NCBI RefSeq assembly: GCF_025643335.1 | Contig: NZ_CP092489.1 | Location: 2,490,501-2,554,500 of the forward strand | From: Endozoicomonas sp. Mp262 | Lineage (GTDB): Bacteria > Pseudomonadota > Gammaproteobacteria > Pseudomonadales > Endozoicomonadaceae | DNA length: 64,000 nt | Direction: 5' to 3' | Shown: piece by piece, positions 44,548-53,798 of the stretch | How the letters are laid out: each line of letters begins with the position of its first letter | Numbering within the stretch: position 1 is the stretch's first letter | Notes under the pieces: generated by a model | Database searches by the model: none | Seen by the model: only the letters and a program-made list of their open reading frames with translations | What the model was told of the DNA's origin: nothing | Program-made: the position numbers and the translations under genes

Positions 44548-45776
44548 CAGGGCAAAAACATGATCAGAATTTGAACAGAAAATTGATTTCAAAAGCTGTA
44601 GAATCCCATGCTTTTTCTGTTGCCTGATGTCTGCCAAAGCCCTTTTTTCCAAGTTTACATCGCTTACCGACAAACGAGACCCGAAGAAGTCAACACATAT
44701 TCTTGCAGAGGTTATGTTCATCTCAGTTTGTGCCATTCTCTGTGGCGCAGATGATTGGAATGGCATTCGCTTGTTTGCTGAGCACAAGGAAGGCTGGCTC
44801 CGTAAGCACTTAACCTTGCCTGGCGGTATTCCAGTAGCGGTTACATTCAATCGTATTTTCGCCACTCTTGACCCGGAAGAGTTTCGCAAAATCTTCATCC
44901 AGTGGATTAGGGATGTTCTTTCCGGACTGGAGCTCTCTGATAGCAAGATAGTTGCTCTTGATGGCAAGACTGTTAAAGGTTCGGCCTGGAATAAAGGCAA
45001 AGATGCAATACACATGCTTAACGCTTGGTGCACAGAGGCTGGACTGTCGCTGGGTCAGTATAAAGTTGATGAAAAATCCAACGAAATTACGGCCATTCCT
45101 GAGCTGCTCAAGCTGCTTGAACTCAGTGGCAGCCTTGTCACTATCGATGCAATGGGCTGCCAGAAAAAAATTGCTACTGCAATCCTGAAAAAAGAGGCAG
45201 ACTACTTGCTGGCGGTGAAAGGCAACCAGAGAAAACTCTATGGAGAAGTGACTCGACTCTTCGATCAATACTGGCAAGATAATCTGGAAGATGCTCCTGA
45301 CCATTACTTTGCGGAACAGGAAGGTAAAGAGCATGGTCGTATGGAGCACCGCCGGTGCTGGGTTATCAATGATGTTACTGAGGACTCCAATGCTGCCTCA
45401 TGGAAAGCCAAAACCATAGCCGCAATCCAGTTAGACAGTAGCAAAAAGGGTAAAGGGAAAACACTCATCCGTTACTTTATATGCAGCCGCCAGTTATCAG
45501 CTGCCGAGGTACTTCAAGCTACCAGGAAGCATTGGCTAATAGAAAACCAATTACACTGGGTGCTTGATGTGGCGTTTGATGAAGACCGCTGTAGGGCAAG
45601 AGAAGGGTTCGCAGCAGAAAATCTAGCTGTTGCCCGGCAGGTGACACTCAATCTTCTTAAGTTGGACACTACGGTGAAAGCCGGTATCAAGAATAAGCGC
45701 AAAACCTGTGGCTGGAATGAAGACTACATGATGCAAGTGCTCAAATTGGTTGATTTGTGATCATGTTTTTGCCCTG
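44548..45776 (+). mobile_element. ISAs1-type insertion sequence
   Basis: 1229 bp, ends CAGGGCAAAAACATGATCA and complement (perfect over 19 bases), with a 10-bp duplication CTACCTCTAC (44538-44547 and 45777-45786). The target is a hexamer repeat. Confidence 0.94.
44627..45760 (+). CDS. ISAs1 family transposase
   Basis: 377 residues. Typical H-repeat-associated protein: the N-terminal DUF4338-like LTDKRDPKKSTHILAEVMFISVCAILCGADDWNGIRLFAEHKEGWL, then VALDGKTVKGS (first Asp), SLVTIDAMGCQKKIATAILKKEADYLLAVKGNQ (second Asp) and the HWLIENQLHWVLDVAFDEDRCR motif with the Glu. Complete for the family. Confidence 0.95.
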   Translation: MSAKALFSKFTSLTDKRDPKKSTHILAEVMFISVCAILCGADDWNGIRLFAEHKEGWLRKHLTLPGGIPVAVTFNRIFATLDPEEFRKIFIQWIRDVLSGLELSDSKIVALDGKTVKGSAWNKGKDAIHMLNAWCTEAGLSLGQYKVDEKSNEITAIPELLKLLELSGSLVTIDAMGCQKKIATAILKKEADYLLAVKGNQRKLYGEVTRLFDQYWQDNLEDAPDHYFAEQEGKEHGRMEHRRCWVINDVTEDSNAASWKAKTIAAIQLDSSKKGKGKTLIRYFICSRQLSAAEVLQATRKHWLIENQLHWVLDVAFDEDRCRAREGFAAENLAVARQVTLNLLKLDTTVKAGIKNKRKTCGWNEDYMMQVLKLVDL

Positions 45777-45934
45777 CTACCTCTACCTCTACCTCCATCT
45801 CCACCGCCACCTTTACCTTTACCAGTAAAAGATCAGAAGAAATCTGATATTGATTGGGGAGTGTGGAGTGGGTAAAACTATCTCCCTGGTAGACCTTGAT
45901 TGTTTTTTGCGCTTTTTTCAGGTCTAACATATGG

Positions 45935-47540
45935 CAGCAATTCCCGCAGACTTGATTAAAGCCCTTAATAACAAGGGCTGTAGCTTGGTAGCCTCTTGCT
46001 AAAATCGCAGACTATCCGGTAGAATTTCACCACAATAATAATAACGATGCTCATGTTGTGCCGCTAACGAAACCAAGAACCATTGCTGAAAAACTGCTCA
46101 AAATAGTCTCTGATGAAGCGGGTCAAATTCCAGACTTTCGCAAGAAAAGCCAACATGACAAAATTGTCCTTCATGATGCGGTCATGAGTGGCCTGGCAGT
46201 CATGCACCTGAAATACCCTTCATTACTGGCTTTTGATCAGGATTGTGTCAATAACCCAGATAGGCTCAAGAACTTAAAGTCGATGTACAATGTCAGCTGT
46301 GTCCCCAGTGATACCTATCTGAGGGATCTGATTGACCCTATCGAAACACGCTATTTAAGGAAGTTCTTTACCCGCCTGTTTGCCTTTGTGCAACGATCTG
46401 GGCGGCTTAAGCAGTTCACTTATTTTGAGGAAGGGTATCTTGCGCCTATCGATGGTACGGGGCACTTTTGCTCAGGGAAGATTAGTTGTCCTGAGTGTTG
46501 TGTAAAAAAGCCAGGCAGCAAAAATCCGCAATACTACCATCAGTTACTGGCCTGCTGTCTGGTAAAGCCGGGCAAGAAAGAAGTATTACCTTTAATGCCT
46601 GAACCCATCATCAAACAAGTTGATGCGTCAAAGAATGATTGTGAGAAGGTAGCGCTCAAGCGGCTATTGGCGAATTTATCCAGAGAGCATCCGCACCTGC
46701 CACTGGTTCTGACTTTTGATGACCTGTACTCAGATGGACCGACCATCAAGTTGGTAAAGTCCTTTGGCTATAGCTTCATTATGGTGGCAAAGGATTCAAC
46801 CCATGAGTCGTTATACCAGGCCGTCGATGAGCTGGATTGTGCAGACAAAGTGGTGCGCTATGAATATACCGATGATAAAGGGTTTACGCACTGGTTCCGG
46901 TTTGTGAATGGTGCCCCCATTAACAAGTCACACCCGGATGTGCTGGTTAACTTTCTCGAATATATAGAAATTGATCCAGAGGGCAACAAGAAGTACGTCA
47001 ACACCTGGGTCACGGACATTGAGCTTTCAGCCGAGAACGTGAATAAATTCATGCGAGGAGCACGCGCTAAATGGAAAATTGAAAACGAAACGTTCAATAC
47101 ACTGAAAACACAGGGCTACCATCTCGAACACAATTACGGGCACGGAAAGCAGCATCTGGCCAGCAATCTGGCATGCCTGACTTTTACGGCCTTCCTCATC
47201 AACCAGATAGAACAACTGTCTTGCAAGCTCTTCCAGGAAGCGCTCAAGATAAAAAAGTCTAAAAAGGCATTCTGGCATGCCATACGAGGGCTGTTTGACT
47301 GGTTCTGCATTGATAACTGGACAGACGTATTTACAGCTATCATTGAAGGGCGAAGTGTGAGCTTGAAGTTGCTGACTGTCGATACGACATAGAGCGTTGA
47401 TGTTAGCCCTGTGACCTGTGTTACCTGTCATTAAAACCGACTGCCGATATAGCAGCAGTCTGGCTCTGTTCATCCGCGATAAAATCATTTTTAATTAACT
47501 GAAAATGTGCCAGCCGGAATCTGGTTTGCGGGAATTGCTG
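45935..47540 (+). mobile_element. IS4-type insertion sequence, copy 2
   Basis: 1606 bp, same element as in eutP, with the 9-bp duplication AACATATGG (45926-45934 and 47541-47549). It follows the Pro-rich gene by 59 bp. Confidence 0.96.
46058..47392 (+). CDS. IS4-like transposase, copy 2
   Basis: 444 residues, the same protein as at 28970-30304, GTG start, DDE motifs intact. The sequence identity with copy 1 shows that this element moved recently. Confidence 0.92.
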   Translation: MPLTKPRTIAEKLLKIVSDEAGQIPDFRKKSQHDKIVLHDAVMSGLAVMHLKYPSLLAFDQDCVNNPDRLKNLKSMYNVSCVPSDTYLRDLIDPIETRYLRKFFTRLFAFVQRSGRLKQFTYFEEGYLAPIDGTGHFCSGKISCPECCVKKPGSKNPQYYHQLLACCLVKPGKKEVLPLMPEPIIKQVDASKNDCEKVALKRLLANLSREHPHLPLVLTFDDLYSDGPTIKLVKSFGYSFIMVAKDSTHESLYQAVDELDCADKVVRYEYTDDKGFTHWFRFVNGAPINKSHPDVLVNFLEYIEIDPEGNKKYVNTWVTDIELSAENVNKFMRGARAKWKIENETFNTLKTQGYHLEHNYGHGKQHLASNLACLTFTAFLINQIEQLSCKLFQEALKIKKSKKAFWHAIRGLFDWFCIDNWTDVFTAIIEGRSVSLKLLTVDTT

Positions 47541-47660
47541 AACATATGGAGATATAATTCCATTAATTTTTGGAATGATACCGCCTGATATGATCACATA
47601 TAAGGCGGTATAGACGCTGTTAAAGAACTATTTACTAACTTAATTGGATAAGTAAAAAAA

Positions 47661-48242
47661 CTAACCGGCAAAATTAGCTGCAACAAACTCCCAGTTCACC
47701 AGCTTCCAGAAGGCGGCCAGGTAGTCAGGGCGAACGTTGCGGTAGTCAATGTAGTAAGCGTGTTCCCATACATCACAGGTCATCAGGGGCTTCTGGTCTG
47801 TGGTGAGTGGGGTGGCGGCATTGCTGGTGTTAACAATCTCAACAGAGCCGTCGGTGTTTTTCACCAGCCAGGTCCAGCCTGAGCCGAAGTTGTTCACGGC
47901 GCTTTCGGTGAACTTTTTCTGGAATGCTTCAAAAGAACCAAAGGCTTTATTGATGGCATCGGCCAGGTCAGCGGTAGGCTCGCCACCGCCATTGGGACTC
48001 AGACAGTTCCAGTAAAAAGTGTGGTTCCAGATTTGGGCTGCATTGTTGAATACGCCACCGCTTGAGGATTTAACAGTGTCTTCCAGGCTCTTATTAGCAT
48101 ACTCTGTGCCTTCAATCAGGCCGTTGAGTTTTACCACATAAGTGTTGTGGTGCTTGCCATAGTGGTAGTCCAGGGTTTCACTGGAAATGTGGGGTTCAAG
48201 GGCGTCACGTGCATAGGGCAGGGCTGGCAGTTCATGAGCCAT
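47661..48242 (-). CDS. sodB: iron superoxide dismutase SodB
   Basis: 193 residues from the ATG at 48242 (a longer frame to 48281 has no support). Cytoplasmic Fe-type superoxide dismutase: [31 protein letters not shown] (metal His26, His30 region), [18 protein letters not shown] with metal-binding His, FGSGWTWLV, and [29 protein letters not shown] with the metal-binding Asp and His. The GGG(E)P and Gln/Trp pattern fits the Fe type. Length equals E. coli SodB (193). Confidence 0.97.
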   Translation of the reverse strand: MAHELPALPYARDALEPHISSETLDYHYGKHHNTYVVKLNGLIEGTEYANKSLEDTVKSSSGGVFNNAAQIWNHTFYWNCLSPNGGGEPTADLADAINKAFGSFEAFQKKFTESAVNNFGSGWTWLVKNTDGSVEIVNTSNAATPLTTDQKPLMTCDVWEHAYYIDYRNVRPDYLAAFWKLVNWEFVAANFAG

Positions 48243-48570
48243 GTTTGATGTCTCCGCTTGGGTTGTATTTTCTGTACACAATACCGGCTGATGCTGGATC
48301 GGTTATTTGTTCATCAGCCGTTGCCGTACTAAGTGATCGGCAGTTGCAGGAACCCGATGGTACCACCGGGATCACCACGAATCCATGTACGGGTATATTG
48401 GGTGATTATTCAGTATTTCAATGGCGTGTTCTAATGGAATCCTACTTTTTTGCTTGGTTTTTTTGAAAAACTGATTTATAGCCATGTAAATGGATTCGGT
48501 GCTTGGAGCTTAGGGTGGCTTCTTCTAAAATGTACCGCCAGTAAAAATGTTAATTTGAGAGGGTACGGCC

Positions 48571-49317
48571 ATTTCAAACGATATACCAGATTTATCCATA
48601 ACGGCTGATGAGCGTCCCGGCCGGCGTAAGTCATCTGATGGTAAAGGTCCCAAAAAAACATCCATAGGTGGCAAGGCAGGAAGCCCATTGATATGGCTTT
48701 TACTGCTTGCCTTGATTGCTGTTGCGGTTATGCAGTACTGGCAGATTAACGCGGTACAGGGTGATCTTGAGCAGGCGAGGGCTGAACTGAGGGCAGCAAA
48801 AAAAGCGCTGGGCGTTGTGACAGGAGAGGTATCTGCAACAGGTGCAAATCTTAACAAGAGTGACTCCGCTATTCGTTCAGAATTAGAGACAGTGAATAGT
48901 GAGATAAGAAAGCTGTGGGATCTTGCAAACAAGAGAAACCGCAAAAGTATCAGTGCCAATGAGCAACACATCAATAAGCTGGAAAAAGAGGTGGGTAAAG
49001 TTTCTGGTCAAGCCGGTAAGGCGGTGGCTGAAGCCAGTGGTATAAAGGCCAGGGCTGAGGAGTTGAATCAGCTGCTTAAGGCGCTGACTTCTGAGCAGTT
49101 GGCAGCCAGTTCTGAGGTGGCAGCGTCTTTTGAAAAATACAGAAAACAGCTTGAAGGGTTGTCTGCAGAACAAAAGAAATTGATAAAACGACAGGCTGAG
49201 GCTGAAAAGTCAATGGATGCTTTCAGGCTTCGCGTTAACCGGCAGCTATTACAGCTTGAGACGTCCTTCAGGGAGTTGACTCAATCTTCTGAAGCGGGAC
49301 TTAAGTTCGAAAAATAG
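48571..49317 (+). CDS. coiled-coil inner-membrane protein, probable ATT start
   Basis: 248 residues if translation begins at ATT 48571. The conventional TTG at 48688 would start inside the transmembrane segment; the in-frame region upstream to the stop TGA at 48556-48558 has no ATG, GTG or TTG, but codes for a plausible basic cytosolic tail (SNDIPDLSITADERPGRRKSS). GAGAGGG (48557-48563) lies at the right distance from ATT. One transmembrane helix (LIWLLLLALIAVAVMQYW) and a long coiled coil (LEQARAELRAAKKALGVVTGEV to the end) follow. Similar sodB-neighbour proteins are known in gammaproteobacteria but without an assigned function. The 328 bp between sodB and this gene hold no gene. Confidence 0.72.
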   Translation: MSNDIPDLSITADERPGRRKSSDGKGPKKTSIGGKAGSPLIWLLLLALIAVAVMQYWQINAVQGDLEQARAELRAAKKALGVVTGEVSATGANLNKSDSAIRSELETVNSEIRKLWDLANKRNRKSISANEQHINKLEKEVGKVSGQAGKAVAEASGIKARAEELNQLLKALTSEQLAASSEVAASFEKYRKQLEGLSAEQKKLIKRQAEAEKSMDAFRLRVNRQLLQLETSFRELTQSSEAGLKFEK

Positions 49318-49372
49318 AGAGAGCCGAAAATAGAGAATAGGGAATTTGTCCCATTAGAGAGCATGATGTTTG

Positions 49373-49407
49373 GCGACACTAGTCGGTTTTTTGACTAGTT
49401 TTGTCGC
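49373..49407 (+). terminator. stem-loop after coiled-coil membrane protein gene
   Basis: GCGACACTAGTC and GACTAGTTTTGTCGC pair with a small bulge around GGTTTTTT. The rest of the gap to 49699 is AT-rich with no gene seen. Confidence 0.5.
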
Positions 49408-49699
49408 TGTTTTGTTTAAAGGAAAAATCCGTCAGGGGTTATGTACGCGGTTAGTAAACGTTTGGTTATAGAGAATTATTTTCTGTTTTTAAGGCGTTTA
49501 TTTATCTTTTTAATCATTAATCAGTGGATCATAATTGAGTATTTTCATATCTGCCGAAATTCTTATTGTAAATTGATATTCCAACTGGGGCTGATACCGG
49601 TGCGCATTTTGCTAGCCTGAATAATAAGGCTTTATGAAAATTGCTTTGGGGCATTGGGGTTTAGCTTAATACTTAACCATTAAATAGTAAGCACTCATC

Positions 49700-51100
49700 A
49701 TGGACTACTCACTGAATAATCAGAATTCGCATGAAGATATGGACAGTCGCCATAATTTTGACCATTGCGAACCCATAAGTATTGCCACTCCTGCCAGGTA
49801 CTCTTCTGTTAATTGTGCATTAACCCATCTGGTTAGTCAGATGAAGCAAAAGATGCTTCAGTGTGGAGAAATATCCTCAGGTATTTCTGAGGGTGAGCTG
49901 GATGACGCATATAGCCAGCATGATGTTGACATGGTGTTAAGGCCATTGGATGTACAGTTGGCATTAAGGTACAGACCTGTCACCACTGATCTGCACCAGA
50001 AACTTCTTGATGCCGGGGGCGAAAGTGATGAGGGCGTTGATAAACTGGCCCTTTTGGTAACCCGCTGGGCTATGCAGGTTAATTCTGGAATTTCAGGGAG
50101 CTTTAACCATGGTTTGGAGTCGGGTGAAATTATCCAGGCACATGACCACATGTATGGACTGCTTCAAGAGTCCCTGGCGAATAACGAAGTGTCTTCTGGT
50201 GAACAGCCGGTGTTTCTGGAAACAGAGCCTGATATTTTAAGTACTGAATCTCCAGAGCCAGAAGATGCTGCTGCGATATCTCATGTTGCTTCAATGTCTG
50301 AAGTTGAAGCGAGTAAGAATCTGAATGCTATAGAAATAAGGGAGCCTGAAAGGCAGGGTGATGATAATAGTGAACGTGCGAATGAAATAGAAAGGCAGTC
50401 AAAATTGATATGGGAAATGAAAGAAGCCCTTGGAAAAGCTGAATCAGAATGCAATGGGCTTCAATTGGAAAAAAATGGGCTTCTTAAAGTAATAAGTGAG
50501 ATGGAAGAAAAGAGAAGTATGCAGAAAAAATGGCTGCTTGAAAAATCAAATGCTATAAATGAAATGGCTGAATACATAAAGGATATGGAGGAAAGGCTTG
50601 CTGAGCAGTCAGAAAGTATTAATAAACTCCATTTAAAATATGAAGAAGATAGAGGCGAGCTAGAAAAAGTAGTCATAACTAAAAATAGTGATCTGAAATC
50701 TAAATGTAAAGAATTAAAAGATGTTCATGAAGATTATCAAGGAATTATTAATCAGCTTAATGGTGATTTGCAGGAAGCAAAGAACTCTAACTCTAAAATT
50801 GAGCAGGATTTAAATGAAGTCTCCATGAAATATAAAGAACAGTTACAGGAAAAAGATAAAGAGCTGGAAGAAAAGAATCGATTGATTCAGGAGCAAGAAC
50901 AATCCATAAAGAATGGGATAGAGTTGGCTGAAAGTATGGATCTGGATAAATCCAGCCAAATGCTCTTTAATCAGGAACTTCTGGAGGAAAAAGAGCAGCA
51001 AATATCACGGCTGCTTCTTTCTCTGTCGGCATCAGAGAAGCAAATATTGCTTCTTAGAGGGGTGATAAAAAATAAAAGGGTTCTGGAAAATAGTCCCTAA
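49700..51100 (+). CDS. long coiled-coil protein of unknown function
   Basis: 466 residues, acidic, no signal peptide and no transmembrane segment. Residues 1-155 form a non-repetitive N-terminal region (VNCALTHLVSQMKQKMLQCGEISSGISEGELDDAYSQHDVDMVLRPLDVQLALRYRP); residues 210-450 are a long heptad-rich coiled coil (EIERQSKLIWEMKEALGKAESECNGLQLEKNGLLKVISEMEEKR onward). I do not recognise a family. Coiled-coil proteins without a membrane anchor can be cytoskeletal-like or secreted effectors; a T3SS is encoded 8 kb away, but there is no direct evidence for secretion. Confidence 0.7.
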   Translation: MDYSLNNQNSHEDMDSRHNFDHCEPISIATPARYSSVNCALTHLVSQMKQKMLQCGEISSGISEGELDDAYSQHDVDMVLRPLDVQLALRYRPVTTDLHQKLLDAGGESDEGVDKLALLVTRWAMQVNSGISGSFNHGLESGEIIQAHDHMYGLLQESLANNEVSSGEQPVFLETEPDILSTESPEPEDAAAISHVASMSEVEASKNLNAIEIREPERQGDDNSERANEIERQSKLIWEMKEALGKAESECNGLQLEKNGLLKVISEMEEKRSMQKKWLLEKSNAINEMAEYIKDMEERLAEQSESINKLHLKYEEDRGELEKVVITKNSDLKSKCKELKDVHEDYQGIINQLNGDLQEAKNSNSKIEQDLNEVSMKYKEQLQEKDKELEEKNRLIQEQEQSIKNGIELAESMDLDKSSQMLFNQELLEEKEQQISRLLLSLSASEKQILLLRGVIKNKRVLENSP

Positions 51101-51210
51101 CAAATATAAAAATGTTTTCGAGTGTTGTATTTATATGGCTCTCTTCAATATATTTTTGGTAGGACTTTCTAGAGTTAATGGTGTTGTAGATATGATAAGG
51201 TTGTTAGCCC

Positions 51211-51576
51211 ATGGGTTTGACTCCGCACGGTAAGGAACGCCGGTCGATAAAACGTCATCAGCTTAATGATTATCTCACTGTGTATAATCGTAATACGATG
51301 CGTGAGATGGGTAATATTGGCAACATTAGTTGCAATGGACTAATGCTGATTAGCTGTATACCGGTTTTAATAGGGGCTGTTTACAATATGCGAATCATCA
51401 TACCTGATGGTGACAATGGTCAGGTGATTATTGATTTTGATGCTCGATGTCATTGGTGCAAGCCTGATGTAGGGCCTGAGTATTTTGATTCCGGCTACAG
51501 TATTTTAAACGCAGGTCATGGTATTATAGATCTTGTTGATGCCCTGAAAAAATATTTTACTTTCAGTGAATGCTAA
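51211..51576 (+). CDS. PilZ domain protein
   Basis: 121 residues. The c-di-GMP signature is present in the usual order: RRSIKR (the RxxxR motif) near residue 10 and NISCNGLML near residue 38 for the (D/N)xSxxG motif. The remainder follows the PilZ beta-barrel (VYNMRIIIPDGDNGQVIIDFDARCHWCKPDV). Single-domain PilZ proteins relay c-di-GMP to motility or surface systems. The partner is unknown. Confidence 0.87.
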   Translation: MGLTPHGKERRSIKRHQLNDYLTVYNRNTMREMGNIGNISCNGLMLISCIPVLIGAVYNMRIIIPDGDNGQVIIDFDARCHWCKPDVGPEYFDSGYSILNAGHGIIDLVDALKKYFTFSEC

Positions 51577-51598
51577 ATCCCTTCTAAAGATGTAGTCC

Positions 51599-52213
51599 AT
51601 GTCTCCAAGCTATTCTGTTCCCGCCCAGACGATAGACGTTGAAACTGTAATTAAGAAAAGTCGCTTTATAGCCTATCTTGGTCAGGCAAGCACCAGGGAA
51701 GAGGCTCTGGCATTTATTGCTTCTCTGCGGAAAAAGTACCCGGATGCCTCCCATCACTGTTCAGCATTTGTAGCTGGCCCCCCTGATGCAGCGGATTCCC
51801 TGGGCTTTGATGACGATGGTGAGCCTGGTGGAACTGCGGGTAGACCTATGCTTAATGTATTGCAGCATAAGAAAATTGGAGAGATTGTTGCTGTGGTGGT
51901 GCGTTATTTCGGGGGTGTAAAGCTGGGCGCAGGTGGGCTGGTCAGAGCGTACAGTTCTGCAGTGCAGGCCGCCTGTGAACAGTTGCCCCTGACGGAGCGT
52001 ATTACTCTAAAGGAAGGTTCCCTGACCTGTGAATATGCCCGGGAACAAATGGTGCGCCATTACTTTGATCAGTTTCAGGTGCAGATCCTTGATTGTCGTT
52101 ATGGAGAAAAAGTATCAATAACCATTGCCGTTTCCAGAGAACTGACCTCTGAACTGACACGACAGTTGTCAGAGGCCAGCCGTGGGCAGGTTCAATTAGA
52201 GTGGCAGGAGTAG
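51599..52213 (+). CDS. yigZ: YigZ / IMPACT family protein
   Basis: 204 residues. N-terminal IMPACT domain: VIKKSRFIAYLGQASTREEALAFIASLRKKYPDASHHCSAFVAG, GFDDDGEPGGTAGRPML and VVVRYFGGVKLGAGGLVRAYSSAVQAA, which are the family signatures; a C-terminal DUF1949-like domain follows. Role is not well defined (nucleic-acid or regulatory). 22 bp after the PilZ gene, so probably co-transcribed. Confidence 0.95.
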   Translation: MSPSYSVPAQTIDVETVIKKSRFIAYLGQASTREEALAFIASLRKKYPDASHHCSAFVAGPPDAADSLGFDDDGEPGGTAGRPMLNVLQHKKIGEIVAVVVRYFGGVKLGAGGLVRAYSSAVQAACEQLPLTERITLKEGSLTCEYAREQMVRHYFDQFQVQILDCRYGEKVSITIAVSRELTSELTRQLSEASRGQVQLEWQE

Positions 52214-52231
52214 ATAGGGTACTAACTCCAA

Positions 52232-53092
52232 TTACTGCTCCATCATTTTCATTTCCACAATAATAGGTAAATGATCGGTAACGGATGGCCAGTTGATATT
52301 GCCATATTGTTGATTATTTTGAGGGATGATAACTTCTTTTATCGCCCATTTCTGAGCTTTACCGGTCATTACATAGTCCACCTGGATTTCAGGGTTTCCG
52401 GCAGGCCAGGTTCTAAAGTCGGCCTGTTTATCAGATATCGGGTTCCAGTAACGGGTTAGCTCACGGTAGGTGACTGATTCAGGAACATCATTCATATCCC
52501 CCATGAGAATTTTGATGCCACGGGTATCAATGGCTGTGTCATTAAGTGTTCGAACCTGATTCACCCGCATGTCCGGGGCTTCTTTGGTGTCCAGGTGTGT
52601 ATTGAAAACAGTGATGGGAGCCTCAAAGCCCGGTACATCCACATGAGCTTCAAAGGCAATCCTTTGTTCCCGCTGTCCCGATGGCAGTTGGGTGACGGCT
52701 GTTTTAAGAATGGGATATTTTGAGGCAATAGCCAGGCCATATTGCCCACCATCAAAGTCAATGGCACGGCCAAATTTAACATTCAAACCGGTGAGTTCAG
52801 CAAGCTTTTTAGCTTGATCAAGCTTGCCGCTCCGTCCCGTTAATGTATCAACTTCCTGAATAGCGACCACATCAGCGTTTAATGCCTTAATCGCTTTGGC
52901 AATTTCAGTGAGGGATGATACTCGTCCGGCAGCCATATTAAAGGTGGCCACCCGAAGAGTGGATGCCTGCTGCTCTGAGAAGGCCTTATTGATTAACTGG
53001 GTCTGGGCTTGATAGGGCTCACGATGTCCGCCAGCCATCACAGTGGTGGAAAGCGCCAGGGTTACAGGCAACAGTAAACGTTTATAGTTCAT
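52232..53092 (-). CDS. exported endonuclease/exonuclease/phosphatase family protein
   Basis: 286 residues with a signal peptide (MNYKRLLLPVTLALSTTVMAGG). EEP-fold motifs: LRVATFNMAAGR (first metal Asn), VVAIQEVDTLTGRSG (metal Glu), ITVFNTHLDTKEA (catalytic His region), ILMGDMNDVPES (Asp/Asn) and VTDHLPIIVEM (Asp-His). The family contains DNases, sphingomyelinases and inositol phosphatases; the substrate cannot be read from the sequence. An exported nuclease or phospholipase-like role is possible. The 239 bp between it and higA contain no gene. Confidence 0.9.
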   Translation of the reverse strand: MNYKRLLLPVTLALSTTVMAGGHREPYQAQTQLINKAFSEQQASTLRVATFNMAAGRVSSLTEIAKAIKALNADVVAIQEVDTLTGRSGKLDQAKKLAELTGLNVKFGRAIDFDGGQYGLAIASKYPILKTAVTQLPSGQREQRIAFEAHVDVPGFEAPITVFNTHLDTKEAPDMRVNQVRTLNDTAIDTRGIKILMGDMNDVPESVTYRELTRYWNPISDKQADFRTWPAGNPEIQVDYVMTGKAQKWAIKEVIIPQNNQQYGNINWPSVTDHLPIIVEMKMMEQ

Positions 53093-53331
53093 TTCAATGT
53101 CCTTTTACAGAAAGGCGAAAAAAAGAGATAAGGTTGACTTGATGAGAGGTGAGGAAAATACGGTTAAAAAAAACTGAAGAGGGGGAGGAGCTCTGCTGGC
53201 AGGTGAGAGCTCATCAATCTACAGTCGTGGGATATTTTGGTAATGCTGAAATATATCAAACAAAGGGTTTTGAGTCATGATATAGATCAGGTTGAGGGGC
53301 TTAGTCTTTTTTGAGGAAAAACCGATAGCTG

Positions 53332-53604
53332 CTAGACAATGGAGTCAATCTTAAGATTTTCCAGATGCCTGTTTTTCCAAAGCTCATAGTTGGTTTGCAT
53401 ATTTAGCCAGTCCCTGGCTGGTTTGCCGGTGGCCTTTGCCAGCCGGTAGGCCAGCTCGGCATTTAAAGGGACGGTGCCTCCGATAAAATTAGCCAGGGCC
53501 TTTTCGGTAATACCAATATGCCGGGCTATATCCGGCTTTAGAAGGCCATGCTCTTCGATGTAGGTTTCATAAAAGTACTGGCCAGGGCTTATGGGCTTTC
53601 GCAT
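53332..53604 (-). CDS. higA: HigA-type antitoxin-like HTH protein (no toxin neighbour)
   Basis: 90 residues. XRE-type helix-turn-helix in the HigA (addiction module antidote) family: PISPGQYFYETYIEEHGLLKPDIARHIGITEKALANFIGGTVPLNAELAYRLAKATGKPARDWLNMQTNYEL. The partner toxin HigB is normally encoded directly upstream, but no such frame is seen next to it (sbcB lies divergently upstream, empty sequence downstream). An orphan antitoxin or regulator. Confidence 0.85.
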   Translation of the reverse strand: MRKPISPGQYFYETYIEEHGLLKPDIARHIGITEKALANFIGGTVPLNAELAYRLAKATGKPARDWLNMQTNYELWKNRHLENLKIDSIV

Positions 53605-53798
53605 TGTTATTGTCTCCTTGAGCCTCTTGTAAAATACAGTCAGGTATACAGGGAATGTCGATGGGAAATAAGTCTGTGGCTATTCCCCTAGGTCGGTCAT
53701 TAAATCATATGGCTATTAACGCTTTTGGGCACTACTTTGTTAGATTACCCTCTTTAGACTTGTGTTTTCAATTTGGCGTAATAACAGGCATAAATAAC

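Larger units (their letters stand above)
43917..45875 (+). pseudogene. exported Pro-Leu-repeat protein, interrupted by ISAs1
   Basis: Signal peptide MKITNFIVIMIFSIPCYS, an unrecognised 160-residue domain (GFFYLPTSFHLVLFKKIEGSYHWFNMS, RLKSATWKGEDSPF), then a proline-rich region LPPPPLPPSSQLPLLPVPLP and PL dipeptide repeats coded by a CTACCT hexamer repeat. ISAs1 entered the repeat (44548-45776). Removing it and one 10-bp duplication restores the frame: more PL/PP, then PVKDQKKSDIDWGVWSG and stop at 45873-45875. The uninterrupted protein would be about 240 residues. The 236-residue frame still open at 43917-44627 ends in IS sequence. AT-rich, no homologue recognised. Confidence 0.8.

Noticed and set aside
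44500-44560. CTACCT tandem repeat as CRISPR or telomere-like array
   Set aside because: Units are six bases with no spacers and lie in frame in a protein-coding region; it is a simple coding repeat.
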